Below are positions 34,290 through 43,969 of a stretch of DNA of 64,000 nucleotides, one piece after another. This DNA is from Streptomyces sp. HUAS ZL42 (lineage in GTDB: Bacteria; Actinomycetota; Actinomycetes; Streptomycetales; Streptomycetaceae). Within the stretch, counting starts at the first letter, position 1, and every line of letters starts with the position of its first letter. Location: positions 9,087,001-9,151,000 of the forward strand of contig NZ_CP160403.1 in assembly GCF_040782645.1 (NCBI RefSeq). Reading direction: 5' to 3'. The notes beneath the pieces are model-generated. The model saw only the letters and a program-made list of their open reading frames with translations. It did not search any database and was not told the origin of the DNA. Both the position numbers and the translations under genes were made by a program.

Positions 34290-35479
34290 TGCCCCTCGAC
34301 ATCGAGGCCGTCTTCCGCGCGGAGTACGGCCGCGCCGTCGCCGTCCTGGTCCGCCGCCTCGGCGACATCGACCTCGCCGAGGAGGCGGTCCAGGACGCCT
34401 TCGCCACGGCCGTACGGCGCTGGCCGGAGACCGGCGTGCCACCGAGCCCGGCCGGCTGGATCATCACCACCGCGCGCAACCGGGCGATCGACCGGCTGCG
34501 CCGGGAGTCGGGCCGCGACGCCCGGCACGCCGAGGCCGCCCGGCTGTACGCGCCCGGCGCGCCGGTGGAGGAGGGCCCCGTGCACGACGACCGGCTCCGG
34601 CTGATCTTCACGTGCTGTCACCCCGCGCTCGCCACCCAGGCCCAGGTCGCCCTGACCCTGCGTCTCCTCGGCGGGCTCACCACCGCTCAGATCGCCCGCG
34701 CCTTCCTGGTGCCCGAGCCGACCATGGCACAACGGCTCGTGCGGGCGAAGTCGAAGATCCGCCATGCCCGCATCCCGTACCGCGTGCCCCGGGACGCCGA
34801 CCTGCCGGACCGGCTCGAGGGGGTCCTGGCCGTCATCTACCTGATCTTCAACCAGGGATACGAGGGGGAGGCGGGCCTGTGCGCGGAGGCCGTACGCCTC
34901 GGTCGCCTCCTGACGGAACTCATGCCGGACGAGCCCGAGGCCACCGGCCTGCTCGCGCTGATGCTCCTCGTCGAGTCGAGACGGCCCGCCCGCCGGAACG
35001 AGCGAGGCGAACTCGTTCCGCTGCCGGAGCAGGATCGCCGACGCTGGGAGCACGACCTGATGGCCGAGGGTCAGGCGCTCGTCCGCCGCTGCCTGCGCCG
35101 CAACCGGCCCGGGCCGTACCAGATCCAGGCGGCGATCCAGGCCGTGCACAGTGATGCGCCGGCGCCTGCGGTCACGGACTGGGGACAGATCCTGCAGTTG
35201 TACGACCACCTCATGACCATCGCCCCCAGTCCCGTCGTGGCCCTGAACCGGGCTGTTGCCGTGGCCGAGGTGGAGGGCCCGCGTCACGCGCTCGACCTCG
35301 TGGACACGCTGGACCTCGACACCTACCACGTCTTCCACGCCGTCCGCGCCGATCTTCTCCGCCGCCTCGGCCGTGACACGGAGGCCGTAAGGGCGTACGA
35401 GACGGCCATGGCGCTCACCGAGAGCCCGGCGGAGCACGCCTACCTCGAACGCCGACGGCTCGAGCTCGTCCGCGCGTGA
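34289..35479 (+). CDS. ECF42-type RNA polymerase sigma factor
   Basis: This 396-residue sigma factor has region 2 (about 8-75: [46 protein letters not shown]) and region 4 (about 105-160: [42 protein letters not shown]). A C-terminal extension of over 200 residues (about 170-396) contains [27 protein letters not shown] and [16 protein letters not shown]. That TPR-like extension and the adjacent DGPF gene define ECF42, which has no anti-sigma factor; the extension is needed for activity in studied members. The ATG at 34289 overlaps the upstream stop codon and is preferred to GTG 34286. Confidence 0.92.
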   Translation: MPLDIEAVFRAEYGRAVAVLVRRLGDIDLAEEAVQDAFATAVRRWPETGVPPSPAGWIITTARNRAIDRLRRESGRDARHAEAARLYAPGAPVEEGPVHDDRLRLIFTCCHPALATQAQVALTLRLLGGLTTAQIARAFLVPEPTMAQRLVRAKSKIRHARIPYRVPRDADLPDRLEGVLAVIYLIFNQGYEGEAGLCAEAVRLGRLLTELMPDEPEATGLLALMLLVESRRPARRNERGELVPLPEQDRRRWEHDLMAEGQALVRRCLRRNRPGPYQIQAAIQAVHSDAPAPAVTDWGQILQLYDHLMTIAPSPVVALNRAVAVAEVEGPRHALDLVDTLDLDTYHVFHAVRADLLRRLGRDTEAVRAYETAMALTESPAEHAYLERRRLELVRA

Positions 35480-35679
35480 GGCCGCGAGCGGCACGGCGCG
35501 CTACGCGTCACCGCGCGCTACGCGTCACCGAGTACGGCTCGGTATATGGGCCACCTCCTTCGTCGACGACGATCTGGAGCTGCCCCTTCCCTCCGGGAGA
35601 CGCTGCGCAAGTGCGAGCAGACCGTGGCCTGTTGAAGCGATGGCGTGCCGGTGCCCACGGCATGTGCGAGACTCCGCCG

Positions 35680-36585
35680 ATGACCTCGGACACCATCACC
35701 GCGGACGCCGCGGGCACCTGGAAGCTCGGTGACCGAACCGTCAGCCGCATCGGCTTCGGCGCGATGCGGCTGACGGGCAGCGCGGCCTTCCACCACGGCA
35801 CGCCGAGCGACCGCGCCCGCTCGATCGCCGTACTGCGCAGGGCAGTCGAACTCGGCGTGAACCACATCGACACGGCTGCCTTCTACTTCTCCTCCCTGCG
35901 CTCCGCCAACGAACTCATCAACACCGCGCTGGCCCCGTACCCCGAGGACCTGCTCATCGCCACGAAGGTCGGCCCGTTCCGCAACTACTCGGGGGAGTGG
36001 GCGACTTCGGCCCGGCCCGAAGACCTGCGCGGCCATGTCGAGGAGAACCTGCGCCAGCTGGGCCGCGACCACCTCGATCTCGTCTACCTGCGCCGGATGC
36101 GCCAGGATTCGATCGCCGAGCACTTCGGGGCGCTCGCCGAACTGCGCGAGGCCGGCCTGATCCGGCACCTGGGCATTTCCGACGTGGAGCCCCGGCATCT
36201 GGCTGAGGCGCAGGCCATCGCACCCGTGGTCAGCGTGCAGAACCGCTACGGACTCGACTTCGACGCCCCCGTGACCGACGACGTCCTGCGGATCTGCGGC
36301 GAACAGGGCATCGCCTTCGTGCCGTTCTTCGCCATCGCCGGCGAGGGCGGGGCGCAGGGGGCGGACACGAACCACGACGCGGAACTGCTCACCATCGCCC
36401 GCACACACGGCGCGAGCCCCGCCCAGGTCCGCCTCGCCTGGACCCTGCGCCAGGGCCCGCACGTCCTCGCCATCCCCGGCACCGGCAACCCCGACCACCT
36501 CGCCGAGAACGTGGCCGCGGGCGGGCTGCACCTCACGGACGAGGAGATGCAGCGGCTGGACGGACTGCGAAGGACGGCGGGTTGA
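35680..36585 (+). CDS. Aldo/keto reductase
   Basis: This 301-residue NADPH-dependent oxidoreductase has a TIM-barrel AKR pattern: RIGFGAMRLTG, VNHIDTAAFY (catalytic Asp and Tyr), IATKVG (catalytic Lys), then HLDLVYLRRM, where the usual catalytic His is replaced by Arg, and the cofactor block LAIPGTGNPDHLAENV. The His-to-Arg change also occurs in related bacterial AKRs, so activity may persist. The 200 bases before it contain a 17-bp direct duplication and no gene. ATG 35680 is chosen; ATG 35662 is an alternative. Confidence 0.85.
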   Translation: MTSDTITADAAGTWKLGDRTVSRIGFGAMRLTGSAAFHHGTPSDRARSIAVLRRAVELGVNHIDTAAFYFSSLRSANELINTALAPYPEDLLIATKVGPFRNYSGEWATSARPEDLRGHVEENLRQLGRDHLDLVYLRRMRQDSIAEHFGALAELREAGLIRHLGISDVEPRHLAEAQAIAPVVSVQNRYGLDFDAPVTDDVLRICGEQGIAFVPFFAIAGEGGAQGADTNHDAELLTIARTHGASPAQVRLAWTLRQGPHVLAIPGTGNPDHLAENVAAGGLHLTDEEMQRLDGLRRTAG

Positions 36586-36651
36586 AGCGGCGGGCCGGCT
36601 CGCCCCTGACCCTCGACGACCGGCCGCCGGTTTCGAGTTGCGGTGCGTTGT

Positions 36652-37008
36652 TCAGGACTTGCCTCGGCTGCGGGCCTCGGCTCCGGAGATCGCCTCGGCT
36701 TCGGTCTCGGCCAGCGCGATGGCGAAGCCGAGCGCCTCGGCTATGTGACCGGCGGCCGCCATGACGCGTGCCGTGCCCACCACGGGGGCGATCGCGACGA
36801 GTACGTCCTGCACCCTCTCGGCCGTCAGGTTGGCCTTGATGGCGGGGTCGACGTGGGCGAGGTAGGAGATCGCCGGTGCGTCCATGGCCACGAGCGCGGC
36901 GATACGGGTGAGGATGAGCGTGCGCTCGTCCAGTCCGCAGCGCTCGAGGGAGTCGACCGTCATGGCGGCGAGCGTCTCGAGAACGGGGGCGTCTGACGTT
37001 TTGGGCAT
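36652..37008 (-). CDS. Carboxymuconolactone decarboxylase-family protein lacking the CxxC motif
   Basis: This 118-residue all-alpha protein resembles the CMD/AhpD-like fold: LIRIAALVAMDAPAISYLAHVDPAIKANLTAERVQDV-type helices with GTARVMAAAGHIAEALG. AhpD-like members have a redox CxxC and a nearby His; here the corresponding stretch (AMDAPAISYLAHV) has no cysteine, so peroxidase activity is unlikely. A role is unknown. ATG 37008 is chosen as the first Met with normal composition downstream of an Arg/Gly-rich stretch. Confidence 0.7.
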   Translation of the reverse strand: MPKTSDAPVLETLAAMTVDSLERCGLDERTLILTRIAALVAMDAPAISYLAHVDPAIKANLTAERVQDVLVAIAPVVGTARVMAAAGHIAEALGFAIALAETEAEAISGAEARSRGKS

Positions 37009-37528
37009 GTCCGAACCGCCTTGCTGTGCTGGGTGGGGGCCGCCACGCTTCACCCGCTGAACACGGGCGTACCTCACGTGTCGGCGGCTTGCCCTTCAAC
37101 CGTAAGAGTGTCCCGGGGCCTGCGCATTTCGGTCGGCCGCGGCCCTCCCTGGTAACTCTGGGAGTGCATCTGAGTGGCCGCCGACCTCCCGCCGGGTGAT
37201 CACCGACGGTGGGTGAGGTGAAAGGTGGTCAGGAGGTCAGCGGTGACGACGGACACGTCCTCGTCGGCGTGGGACTGACGTGCGTCCTCGCCCCGTCGGT
37301 TCACGGCTCACCGCCGTCCGCGCGGCATGCCGTTGCCCACCGGTACGTGCAGGGGGCGCGCATCTTGACGCGGCGCATCGAGCAGACGGCCGGCACTCTC
37401 CCGCGCCCCCACCACCGCCCGGCGACATCATCGTGATGCGCGGACCGGTACCGACCCGATGAGGCGGTCCTCCGCTTCGCGCTGCGCCGCTCTCACGTCC
37501 TCGATATGGTCGAGAGAAAGCCCAAACC
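37009..37528. other. 520-base stretch without a supported gene
   Basis: Between divergent genes 36652 and 37529. Several short frames exist on both strands, but all are Pro/Arg-rich shadows without ribosome-binding sites. Part of the stretch should hold the promoters of the two flanking genes; I see no clear hexamers and no strong repeat. Confidence 0.35.
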
Positions 37529-37900
37529 ATGCCAGAACGCATCACCGACGGGCCGATGTTCCGGTCGTCGACGATGGAACGGATGGCGACCATGACCGCA
37601 GCGACTGTCAGCTCACAGGAAGCGCAATCCGTCCTGCCCGACGCCTCGGTCACGAAGACCGCGGGCGTGGCGGCCGACCGCGCCGTTGCCCGCAACGCGG
37701 TCACTCTCGACGTATTCGGCACGCACCTCGAACTGCCCCCTCCCGAACAGCTCGCCTTTCTGGCCGGTGTCGGCGTACTGGCCGCCCTGGAGATCCTGGA
37801 ATGGCCGATCGCGCTCGTCCTGGCGGTCGGACACCAGCTCGCCCACAGCCATCACGGCCGGATGCTCCGTGAGTTCGGTGAGGCCCTGGAAGAAGCCTGA
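37529..37900 (+). CDS. Hypothetical protein with one hydrophobic helix
   Basis: This 123-residue protein has a polar N-terminus and a hydrophobic segment (LAFLAGVGVLAALEILEWPIALVLAVGHQLA, about residues 77-107) followed by HSHHGRMLREFGEALEEA. The pattern P-P-E-Q-L-A followed by a helix and a His-rich tail recurs in uncharacterised actinobacterial proteins. ATG 37529 is preceded by AGAGAAAG; ATG 37574 is an alternative start. No function can be assigned. Confidence 0.55.
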   Translation: MPERITDGPMFRSSTMERMATMTAATVSSQEAQSVLPDASVTKTAGVAADRAVARNAVTLDVFGTHLELPPPEQLAFLAGVGVLAALEILEWPIALVLAVGHQLAHSHHGRMLREFGEALEEA

Positions 37901-37912
37901 GGCAGTCTTTGC

Positions 37913-38374
37913 CTACTGGGCGCCCCAGATCCCGTCCCGCATGAGGTGCCGGCGCGGCAGTTCATGCGCCTCGTGCCAGGCCTGCACCGCTCGCGGCCGC
38001 ACGCGGAAGTAGGCGTACGACGCGCTGTCCTCGCGCGGATCCCATCCCGTCTTCGCGAGGAAGACCTCGGCCGCCGGCGCGGGGACCTCCCCCAGGGTGT
38101 ACGTCGCCACCTCGCCGTCGATGAGCACGACGTCCCGCGTGTCACCGAACGCCAGCCTGGCCCGGCCGCTGTCCCGCAGGTTGCGACCGGTCGGATTGGT
38201 CAGCCGGGTCGACAGCCACAGGGCCTCGCCGTCCCAGGCGAACCACAGCGGGACCAGACACGGCACGCCTTCGGCGTCCGCCGACGCCACCCAGATGTCG
38301 ATCTCCCGCTCGAGGCGCCGCAGGACGTCGTGCTTGCGCTGCCCGGGATCGCGGGGCGGTTCGGTGATCTTCAT
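37913..38374 (-). CDS. Pyridoxamine 5'-phosphate oxidase-family (split-barrel FMN) protein
   Basis: This 153-residue protein fits the FMN- or F420-binding split-barrel family: DIWVASADAEGVPCLVPLWFAWDGEALWLST, NPTGRNLRDSGRARLAFG and DVVLIDGEVATY. Such proteins reduce or oxidise small molecules or bind F420/heme-related ligands. It is not the PdxH enzyme of vitamin B6 synthesis. ATG 38374 is chosen because the preceding residues (APGPPTTVPS) are outside the fold. Convergent with the gene at 37529. Confidence 0.8.
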   Translation of the reverse strand: MKITEPPRDPGQRKHDVLRRLEREIDIWVASADAEGVPCLVPLWFAWDGEALWLSTRLTNPTGRNLRDSGRARLAFGDTRDVVLIDGEVATYTLGEVPAPAAEVFLAKTGWDPREDSASYAYFRVRPRAVQAWHEAHELPRRHLMRDGIWGAQ

Positions 38375-38525
38375 GGACGGGACGGTAGTGGGTGGGCCCG
38401 GGGCCACGCCTCGGGCCCGGGGTCCGGTCCCACCGGGTCGCGAGACCTAGGTCCCCGAGGCGACTGGCGTCCTTGACGTTTTACGTATAACCTCTCCCGT
38501 CAATCGCCCGTCCCGAAAGGTTTCG

Positions 38526-38924
38526 ATGAGACGCATCGCCCTGGTCACCCTCGTCGTCGACGACTACGACGAGGCGATCCGCTTCTACACCGAGGCGCTC
38601 GGTTTCCGGCTCGTCGAGGACACCCCGCGCCCGGACGGCTCCCGCTGGGTCGTCGTACGGCCCGGCGCCGAGGGCGGGGCCACGGATCTCCTGCTCGCCC
38701 GCGCCAGGAACGAGGCCCAGCACGGCCGGGTCGGCGACCAGACAGGCGGGCGGGTCGGGTTCTTCCTGCACACCGACGACTTCGCCCGCGACCACGCCCG
38801 CATGCTCGCGACGGGCGTGACCTTCCTGGAGGAGCCGCGCCACGAGCCCTACGGCTCCGTCGCCGTCTTCCAGGACCTCTACGGAAACCGCTGGGACCTC
38901 CTTCAGCCCGCCGCCGAGCGGTAA
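38526..38924 (+). CDS. VOC-superfamily (glyoxalase/bleomycin resistance-like) protein
   Basis: This 132-residue protein has the two beta-alpha-beta-beta-beta modules of the VOC fold: [28 protein letters not shown] with a metal-ligand-like spacing, then [19 protein letters not shown] and [22 protein letters not shown] with the conserved terminal Glu position replaced by Asp-Leu. GAAAGG precedes ATG 38526. It is upstream of and on the same strand as add, separated by 71 bases. Confidence 0.85.
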   Translation: MRRIALVTLVVDDYDEAIRFYTEALGFRLVEDTPRPDGSRWVVVRPGAEGGATDLLLARARNEAQHGRVGDQTGGRVGFFLHTDDFARDHARMLATGVTFLEEPRHEPYGSVAVFQDLYGNRWDLLQPAAER

Positions 38925-38995
38925 GCCACTTCGCTCCCGCCGAACCACCGCACCCCCGCGAACCACCGCACACCTTGCCGAGAAAGACCCCGCCC

Positions 38996-40066
38996 ATGAC
39001 CGCGCCCCGCACAGCCACAGACACCCTCCGCCGGCTTCCCAAGGCCGTCCTGCACGACCACCTCGACGGCGGCCTGCGCCCCGCCACCGTCGTCGAACTC
39101 GCGGACGCGGTCGGCCACACCCTGCCCACCACCGACCCTGACGAGCTGGCCGCCTGGTACTTCGACGCCGCCAACTCCGGTGACCTGGTGCGCTACATCG
39201 GCACGTTCGAGCACACCCTCGCCGTCATGCAGAGCCGTGAGGGCCTGCTGCGCACGGCCGAGGAGTACGTCCTCGACCTGGCCGCCGACGGCGTCGTCTA
39301 CGGCGAGGTGCGCTACGCCCCCGAGCTGATGCTCGCGGGCGGACTGACCCTGCCGGAGGTCGTCGAGACCGTGCAGGAGGGCCTCGCGGCGGGCATGGCG
39401 AAGGCCGCGGCGGCCGGTACGCCCGTCCGGGTGGGCACCCTGCTGTGCGGCATGCGGATGTTCGACCGCACCAAGGAGACCGCGGACCTGGCGGTCGCCT
39501 TCCGTGACGCCGGTGTCGTCGGCTTCGACATCGCCGGCGCCGAGGACGGCTTCCCGGCCGCCGACCACCTGGCCGCCTTCGAGCACCTGCGCCGCGAGAG
39601 CGTGCCGTTCACCATCCACGCCGGCGAGGCGTACGGCCTGCCCAGCATCCACCAGGCCCTGCAGGTGTGCGGCGCCCAGCGCATCGGTCACGGCGTGCGC
39701 ATCACCGACGACATCGTGGACGGCAAGCTCGGCCGTCTCGCGGGCTGGGTGCGCGACCGCCGTGTCGCACTGGAGATGTGCCCGACGTCCAACCTGCAGA
39801 CCGGCGCCGCCACCTCGATCGTCGAGCACCCGATCACGGCCCTGAAGGACCTCGGCTTCCGCGTCACGCTCAACACCGACAACCGTCTGGTGTCCGGCAC
39901 GACGATGACCCGGGAGATGTCCCTGCTGGTCGAGGAGGCGGGCTGGACGGTCGAGGACCTGCGCACGGTCACGGTGAACGCAGTGAAGAGCGCGTTCCTC
40001 CCGTTCGACGAGCGCAAGGCCCTCATCGAGGACGTCGTCCTGCCGGGCTACGCGGCCGCGCTCTGA
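38996..40066 (+). CDS. add: Adenosine deaminase
   Basis: This 356-residue enzyme hydrolyses adenosine or deoxyadenosine to inosine in purine salvage. Zinc and catalytic motifs are visible: [11 protein letters not shown] (first His pair), [34 protein letters not shown] and the Asp in [11 protein letters not shown]. Overall order and length match bacterial Add. ATG 38996 is preferred to TTG 38975 because the segment between them is Pro/Lys-rich. The stop overlaps the end of the convergent DinB gene by 19 bases. Confidence 0.93.
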   Translation: MTAPRTATDTLRRLPKAVLHDHLDGGLRPATVVELADAVGHTLPTTDPDELAAWYFDAANSGDLVRYIGTFEHTLAVMQSREGLLRTAEEYVLDLAADGVVYGEVRYAPELMLAGGLTLPEVVETVQEGLAAGMAKAAAAGTPVRVGTLLCGMRMFDRTKETADLAVAFRDAGVVGFDIAGAEDGFPAADHLAAFEHLRRESVPFTIHAGEAYGLPSIHQALQVCGAQRIGHGVRITDDIVDGKLGRLAGWVRDRRVALEMCPTSNLQTGAATSIVEHPITALKDLGFRVTLNTDNRLVSGTTMTREMSLLVEEAGWTVEDLRTVTVNAVKSAFLPFDERKALIEDVVLPGYAAAL

Positions 40067-40563
40067 AGCAGCCCGCGCACGTAGGCGGCCTGTCCGACGT
40101 GCTGCAGATCGTCGGACAGGACGCTGACCAGCCGTACGCCGAGAGTGACCGGCGGATCCCAGCGCTCGTCGACGACGCGCTCCAGCTCCGCCGCGGTCAG
40201 CGCGCGCAGGGCCGTCAGCGTCTGCTCGTGCACCGCGTCGTAGTAGCCGGTCAGCAGGTCCGCCGAGTCGACCCGCACCTTGGCGACCTTCGCCGGGCTG
40301 TGGCCGTATCCCGTGTCGTGGCGCGGCAGGTCGAGCCCGAAGGTCTTCTGCCAGTCCTGCGCCAGCCACACCTGGTCGAGCTCGAAGGCGTCCCCGACGT
40401 GGTCGTCCTGGACCCGGGTGAGATGCCAGACCAGCCAGGCGATGGAGTTGGCGTCGGGGGCGGGGCGGGCGTGCAGATCGTCGGGGCCGAGGCCCTCGAC
40501 CGTGGCATGGACTTCTTCGTGGATGCGGCTGAAACCGTCGATGAGGATGTCCTTCGCATGCAT
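40048..40563 (-). CDS. DinB-like four-helix protein
   Basis: This 171-residue protein belongs to the DinB/maleylpyruvate-isomerase-like superfamily, metal-binding four-helix bundles often dependent on mycothiol in actinomycetes. Expected metal ligands appear in [17 protein letters not shown] and [14 protein letters not shown]. It starts [18 protein letters not shown]. It sits at the 3' end of add on the opposite strand. The thiol substrate and reaction are unknown. Confidence 0.82.
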   Translation of the reverse strand: MHAKDILIDGFSRIHEEVHATVEGLGPDDLHARPAPDANSIAWLVWHLTRVQDDHVGDAFELDQVWLAQDWQKTFGLDLPRHDTGYGHSPAKVAKVRVDSADLLTGYYDAVHEQTLTALRALTAAELERVVDERWDPPVTLGVRLVSVLSDDLQHVGQAAYVRGLLQSAAA

Positions 40564-40588
40564 ACGTCCACCATCGCTCAGCCCGCGC

Positions 40589-41473
40589 TCACGCGCTTCC
40601 TGTTTCCAGCAGTGCCATGAGGGCCCGGGCGGCCGGGCTGGTGGCCTGCGGGGGCGGCAGCAGCGCGACCGTCTCGTACACGGCCTCGCCCGTGCCCTTC
40701 AGCGGCAGGGCGGTGAGGGCCTCGCGCTTGTGGCGGAAGTGCCGCGGCACGACGGCGATCCCCAGGTCCTCGTCCACCAGGTCGAGGAGGCTGTGCACGT
40801 CGTTGACCTCCAGGGCGACCGTACGGCGTACGCCCGCGGCGGCGAACGCGGCGTCGGTGGCGCGGCGCGGGCCCCAGTCCGGGTGGAAGTCGACGAAGGC
40901 CTCGCCCTCCAGGTCGTCCGGGGTGACGGCCGCGCCGGCGGTCGCGAGCCGGTGCGTGGGATGGCAGAGCACGGTGATCGGTTCGCTGGCCAGCGGGGCC
41001 GAGCGCAGCTGGTCCGTGTCGGCCTGGGTCCGGTAGGCGAAGGCCAGGTCGAGCCGCCCGGCCGCGACCTCCTCCGCCAGAGCGCCCGAGCCCGCCTGCC
41101 GCAGCCGTATCTCGACATCAGGATGGAGCCGCCGGAACGCCGCGAGCAGCCCCGCGACATGCACCCCCGCGATGCACTGCTCGGTGCCCACCGAGAGCGT
41201 GCCGCGCAGCACGCCCTGCACCGCGGCCACCGCCTCGTGCGCGGCCCTGACCTGCGCCAGGATCCGCTCCGCCTCGCCGAGGAGCGCCCGCCCCGCCTCC
41301 GTCAGCGTCACCCGGCGGGTGGTCCGTACGAACAGCGGTGTCTGCAACTCCCGCTCCAGCGCCCGGATCGAGGCGGACAGGCCCGACTGGGACACCATCA
41401 GGCGTTCGGCGGCCCGGGTGAAGTGCTGGTCCTCGGCGACCGCGACGAAGTGCTGGAGATGGCGGAGTTCCAT
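40589..41473 (-). CDS. LysR-family transcriptional regulator
   Basis: This 294-residue regulator has an N-terminal winged helix (MELRHLQHFVAVAEDQHFTR, AERLMVSQSGLSASIRALE, TPLFVRTTRRVTLTEAG) and a LysR substrate-binding domain (about 90-290: LRGTLSVGTEQCIAGVHVAG, AFAYRTQADTDQLRSAPL, VDEDLGIAVVPRHF). It is transcribed divergently from the aldo/keto reductase gene at 41601, which is the most likely target by the usual LysR arrangement. The effector is unknown. Confidence 0.92.
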   Translation of the reverse strand: MELRHLQHFVAVAEDQHFTRAAERLMVSQSGLSASIRALERELQTPLFVRTTRRVTLTEAGRALLGEAERILAQVRAAHEAVAAVQGVLRGTLSVGTEQCIAGVHVAGLLAAFRRLHPDVEIRLRQAGSGALAEEVAAGRLDLAFAYRTQADTDQLRSAPLASEPITVLCHPTHRLATAGAAVTPDDLEGEAFVDFHPDWGPRRATDAAFAAAGVRRTVALEVNDVHSLLDLVDEDLGIAVVPRHFRHKREALTALPLKGTGEAVYETVALLPPPQATSPAARALMALLETGSA

Positions 41474-41493
41474 GATTGAGCACCCTAGCCGCT

Positions 41494-41509
41494 GAATTCC
41501 ATCGGATTC
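41494..41509. promoter_or_regulatory. Possible LysR operator between divergent genes
   Basis: GAAT-N8-ATTC forms a small dyad in the 127-base gap between the LysR gene and the aldo/keto reductase. It fits loosely with the T-N11-A pattern of LysR sites. The dyad is short and the assignment tentative. Confidence 0.25.
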
Positions 41510-41600
41510 TTCTGTTGGACCGGTCGGCGCAGGTCGCGCGAGAGTGGGTACCGGTTCCCGTGAACCTGATCGCCTGTGCCCACATCCTCCTGGAGTCGCG

Positions 41601-42593
41601 TTGTACACCGCACACCCCGACCGCTACGCGGACATGCCCTACCGGCGCACCGGACGCAGCGGCCTGAAGCTCCCCGCGCTGTCGCTCGGACTGTGGCACA
41701 ACTTCGGCCCGGACCGCCCGGTCGAGACCCAGCGGGCCATCCTGCGCCGCGCCTTCGACCTCGGCGTCACCCATTTCGACCTGGCCAACAACTACGGCCC
41801 GCCGCCCGGCGCCGCCGAGTCGGCGCTGGGCGAGGCGCTGACGGCGGACTTCGCGCCCTACCGGGACGAGCTGATCATCTCCACGAAGGCCGGCTACCTG
41901 ATGTGGCCCGGACCGTACGGCGAATGGGGCTCCCGCAAGTACCTGCTGTCGTCGCTGGACCAGAGCCTGAAGCGGATGGGCCTGGACTACGTGGACATCT
42001 TCTACTCGCACCGCCCCGACCCGCAGACGCCCCTCGAGGAGACGATGGGCGCCCTGCACTCGGCGGTCCAGCAGGGCAAGGCGCTCTACGTCGGCATCTC
42101 CAACTATTCGGCCGAGCAGACCCGGGAGGCCGCCCGCATCCTCGGCGAACTGGGCACCCCGCTCCTCATCCACCAGCCGCGCTACTCGATGCTCGACCGC
42201 CGCCCCGAGGACGAGGGCCTGCTGGACGCGCTGGACGAACTCCAGGTCGGCTCCATCGTCTTCTCCCCGCTGGAGCAGGGGCTGCTGACCACCCGCTACC
42301 TCGACGGCATCCCGGAGGACTCGCGGGCCGCGAGCGACAGCCCGTTCCTGAACTCCGACGCGGTCACCGGGGAACTGGTCGGCAGGCTGCGTGCCCTCGA
42401 CGAGATCGCCAAGTCCCGCGGCCAGACCCTGGCGCAGCTGGCCCTCGCCTGGGTGCTGCGCGGCGGCCGGGTGACCTCCGCCCTCGTCGGCGCGAGCAGC
42501 CCGCAGCAGATCGAGGACAGCGTCGGTGCGATCCGCAACCTGGACTTCGACGCGGAGGAGCTGGCGCGGATCGACGCGATCGTCAAGTCGTAG
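41601..42593 (+). CDS. Aldo/keto reductase, YghZ/glyceraldehyde-3-phosphate reductase-like
   Basis: This 330-residue enzyme matches the YghZ/Kv-beta-like AKR group: YADMPYRRTGRSGLKLPALSLGLWHNFG, THFDLANNYGPPPGAAE (Asp and Tyr), ISTKAGYLMWPGPYGEWGSRK (Lys), IFYSHRPD (His) and VGASSPQQIEDSVGA. Those enzymes reduce methylglyoxal or L-glyceraldehyde 3-phosphate with NADPH. TTG 41601 is chosen because GGAG lies 5 bases upstream and the protein then begins YTAHPDRYADMPYRR. Divergent from LysR. Confidence 0.9.
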   Translation: MYTAHPDRYADMPYRRTGRSGLKLPALSLGLWHNFGPDRPVETQRAILRRAFDLGVTHFDLANNYGPPPGAAESALGEALTADFAPYRDELIISTKAGYLMWPGPYGEWGSRKYLLSSLDQSLKRMGLDYVDIFYSHRPDPQTPLEETMGALHSAVQQGKALYVGISNYSAEQTREAARILGELGTPLLIHQPRYSMLDRRPEDEGLLDALDELQVGSIVFSPLEQGLLTTRYLDGIPEDSRAASDSPFLNSDAVTGELVGRLRALDEIAKSRGQTLAQLALAWVLRGGRVTSALVGASSPQQIEDSVGAIRNLDFDAEELARIDAIVKS

Positions 42594-42670
42594 GGTCCGG
42601 CGGGTCTGGCCCGTGAGGCGGCCGCTCACCTCGATGAGGCGGGCGGCCGCGTCCGGGCCCCTCGCAGCGG

Positions 42671-42958
42671 CTACGCGCCCAGCCGCTCCTCCAGGTGCAC
42701 GGTCACGGTGTCGCCCTCCTCCTTGCCGATCGCCTTGCGGACGTCGGCCCTGACGGGCAGCTTGTGGGTGCCGTCGCCCAGAGCCATGAACGAGCTGCGG
42801 AAAGGGCGGCCGTCGATCGTGCCGCGGATCTTCACCAGTCCGCGGGTGCCGAAGAACGCGACGGATTCCGGCCAGATCACATATGTCCACCCGCCTTTTT
42901 CCGGGCTCTTGCGCAGCACCGCGGTGAATTCCGCGTCCACCTTTCCGGTCGTACCCAT
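42671..42958 (-). CDS. DUF1905-family small protein
   Basis: This 95-residue single-domain beta protein has the DUF1905 pattern: [73 protein letters not shown]. The fold is a small beta barrel and the function is unknown; in other genomes it is sometimes fused to YdeI-like domains. Convergent with the aldo/keto reductase gene. Confidence 0.85.
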   Translation of the reverse strand: MGTTGKVDAEFTAVLRKSPEKGGWTYVIWPESVAFFGTRGLVKIRGTIDGRPFRSSFMALGDGTHKLPVRADVRKAIGKEEGDTVTVHLEERLGA

Positions 42959-43033
42959 GACGTTCTCCGTTCGCGGTGATCTCTCATCATGCGGTGGTTC
43001 TTCATTTCAGGAGACCACCGCGAACGCGAGAAC

Positions 43034-43180
43034 TCATCGGTGACGCCGGTTCTCACGCCCCGGCGGGCACTCGGTCCAGGAGAACTGCTCGCGGGCCGCG
43101 GCGATCACGGACGCGATCTGCTCGTGTCCGGCCACGTCGGTGAGCGGGTCGGTGTAGCTCATGGCGCTCGGTGCAGACAT
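43034..43180 (-). CDS. Putative 48-residue small protein
   Basis: An ATG at 43180 is preceded by GGAGGG nine bases upstream and opens a 49-codon frame with high third-position GC. The peptide is MSAPSAMSYTDPLTDVAGHE then a helical, charged stretch and an Arg/His-rich end. It lies in a region with no other gene. I do not recognise it; it may be a real small protein or chance. Confidence 0.35.
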   Translation of the reverse strand: MSAPSAMSYTDPLTDVAGHEQIASVIAAAREQFSWTECPPGRENRRHR

Positions 43181-43492
43181 GGAAGATCACCCTCCGAATT
43201 GGCCGTGATTGCTGGTCGGGACCGGAACTCGGGATGCGCCGATCCGGTGTGACCGCCGTGCCCGGGTCCGCGGTGGGGTCGATTACGCCTCGGGCGATGG
43301 CGGCCGACATCGCAAAACGATGTGTTCTGGCCAATGTGCGCGGTGAATATGCCAGGAGACTGGCCGGAAAGACATGGTGACAGTGATTCAAGAGTGAAGA
43401 TACTCAACGTGAGGGGTAGTCAACGCACAGGAGCCGCACGGAAAGCGAGGCCGCACCGGCACACGACGAACGAGGTAACGGGGGAGTGAGAC
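43181..43492. other. 312-base gap without a clear gene
   Basis: The stretch between the 48-residue frame and the gene at 43493 carries short open frames on both strands but none with a convincing start. Around 43390-43430 it is less GC-rich (TTGACT read on the minus strand), which may mark promoters for either neighbour. Confidence 0.3.
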
Positions 43493-43903
43493 GTGCACGA
43501 CGAATTCCTGTGTCATGTCACGGCGTACGGCATGTGCGACGGCAGGCGCATCGGCGTACCGCTGGGCACCTATCGGGCGCCCACCCTGGCGCTGGCCCTG
43601 TGGTGGCTGCGCGACCGGGCCTCCTGGATCGCGGAGCGGCTCGATCCGCAGCCGGAGAGCGCCCACTTCCCGCAGAGTGCGCTCGTTCCGGTCGCCGACA
43701 CCGTGCCCGACGTGCCCGGGGTGCTGCGCGCCTGGTGCGCCGACGTGAGGCAGCAGGAACTGGTGGCCGACGAGCTGGCCGTCGGACGGCTGGTGCGGAT
43801 CGCCGCCAGCGACGACACCACCGAGTACGAGCTGCTCGCCGAGTCCGTCGACGCCCTGCGTATGCAGCGCACCGTCCCGGCCCTCGTCGTACCCGTCGCC
43901 TGA
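43493..43903 (+). CDS. Hypothetical protein, beta/alpha, 136 residues
   Basis: Starts at GTG 43493 behind GGGGGAG. The sequence MHDEFLCHVTAYGMCDGRR, LALALWWLRDRASWIAERL and RAWCADVRQQELVADELAV suggests a small alpha/beta cytosolic protein with no membrane segment or signal peptide. It lies upstream of the FHA-ABC operon on the same strand but 78 bases away, across a promoter. I do not recognise the family. Confidence 0.6.
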   Translation: MHDEFLCHVTAYGMCDGRRIGVPLGTYRAPTLALALWWLRDRASWIAERLDPQPESAHFPQSALVPVADTVPDVPGVLRAWCADVRQQELVADELAVGRLVRIAASDDTTEYELLAESVDALRMQRTVPALVVPVA

Positions 43904-43969
43904 CACGTGACACCAGGACGTGACCGCCCGGACCTCCGACTTCACCGAGTGCGCATTCGGGCGAATCGG

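Noticed and set aside
35496..35529. 17-bp direct duplication GCGCGCTACGCGTCACC x2
   Set aside because: Only two copies, no associated feature; noted in the aldo/keto reductase entry as minor.
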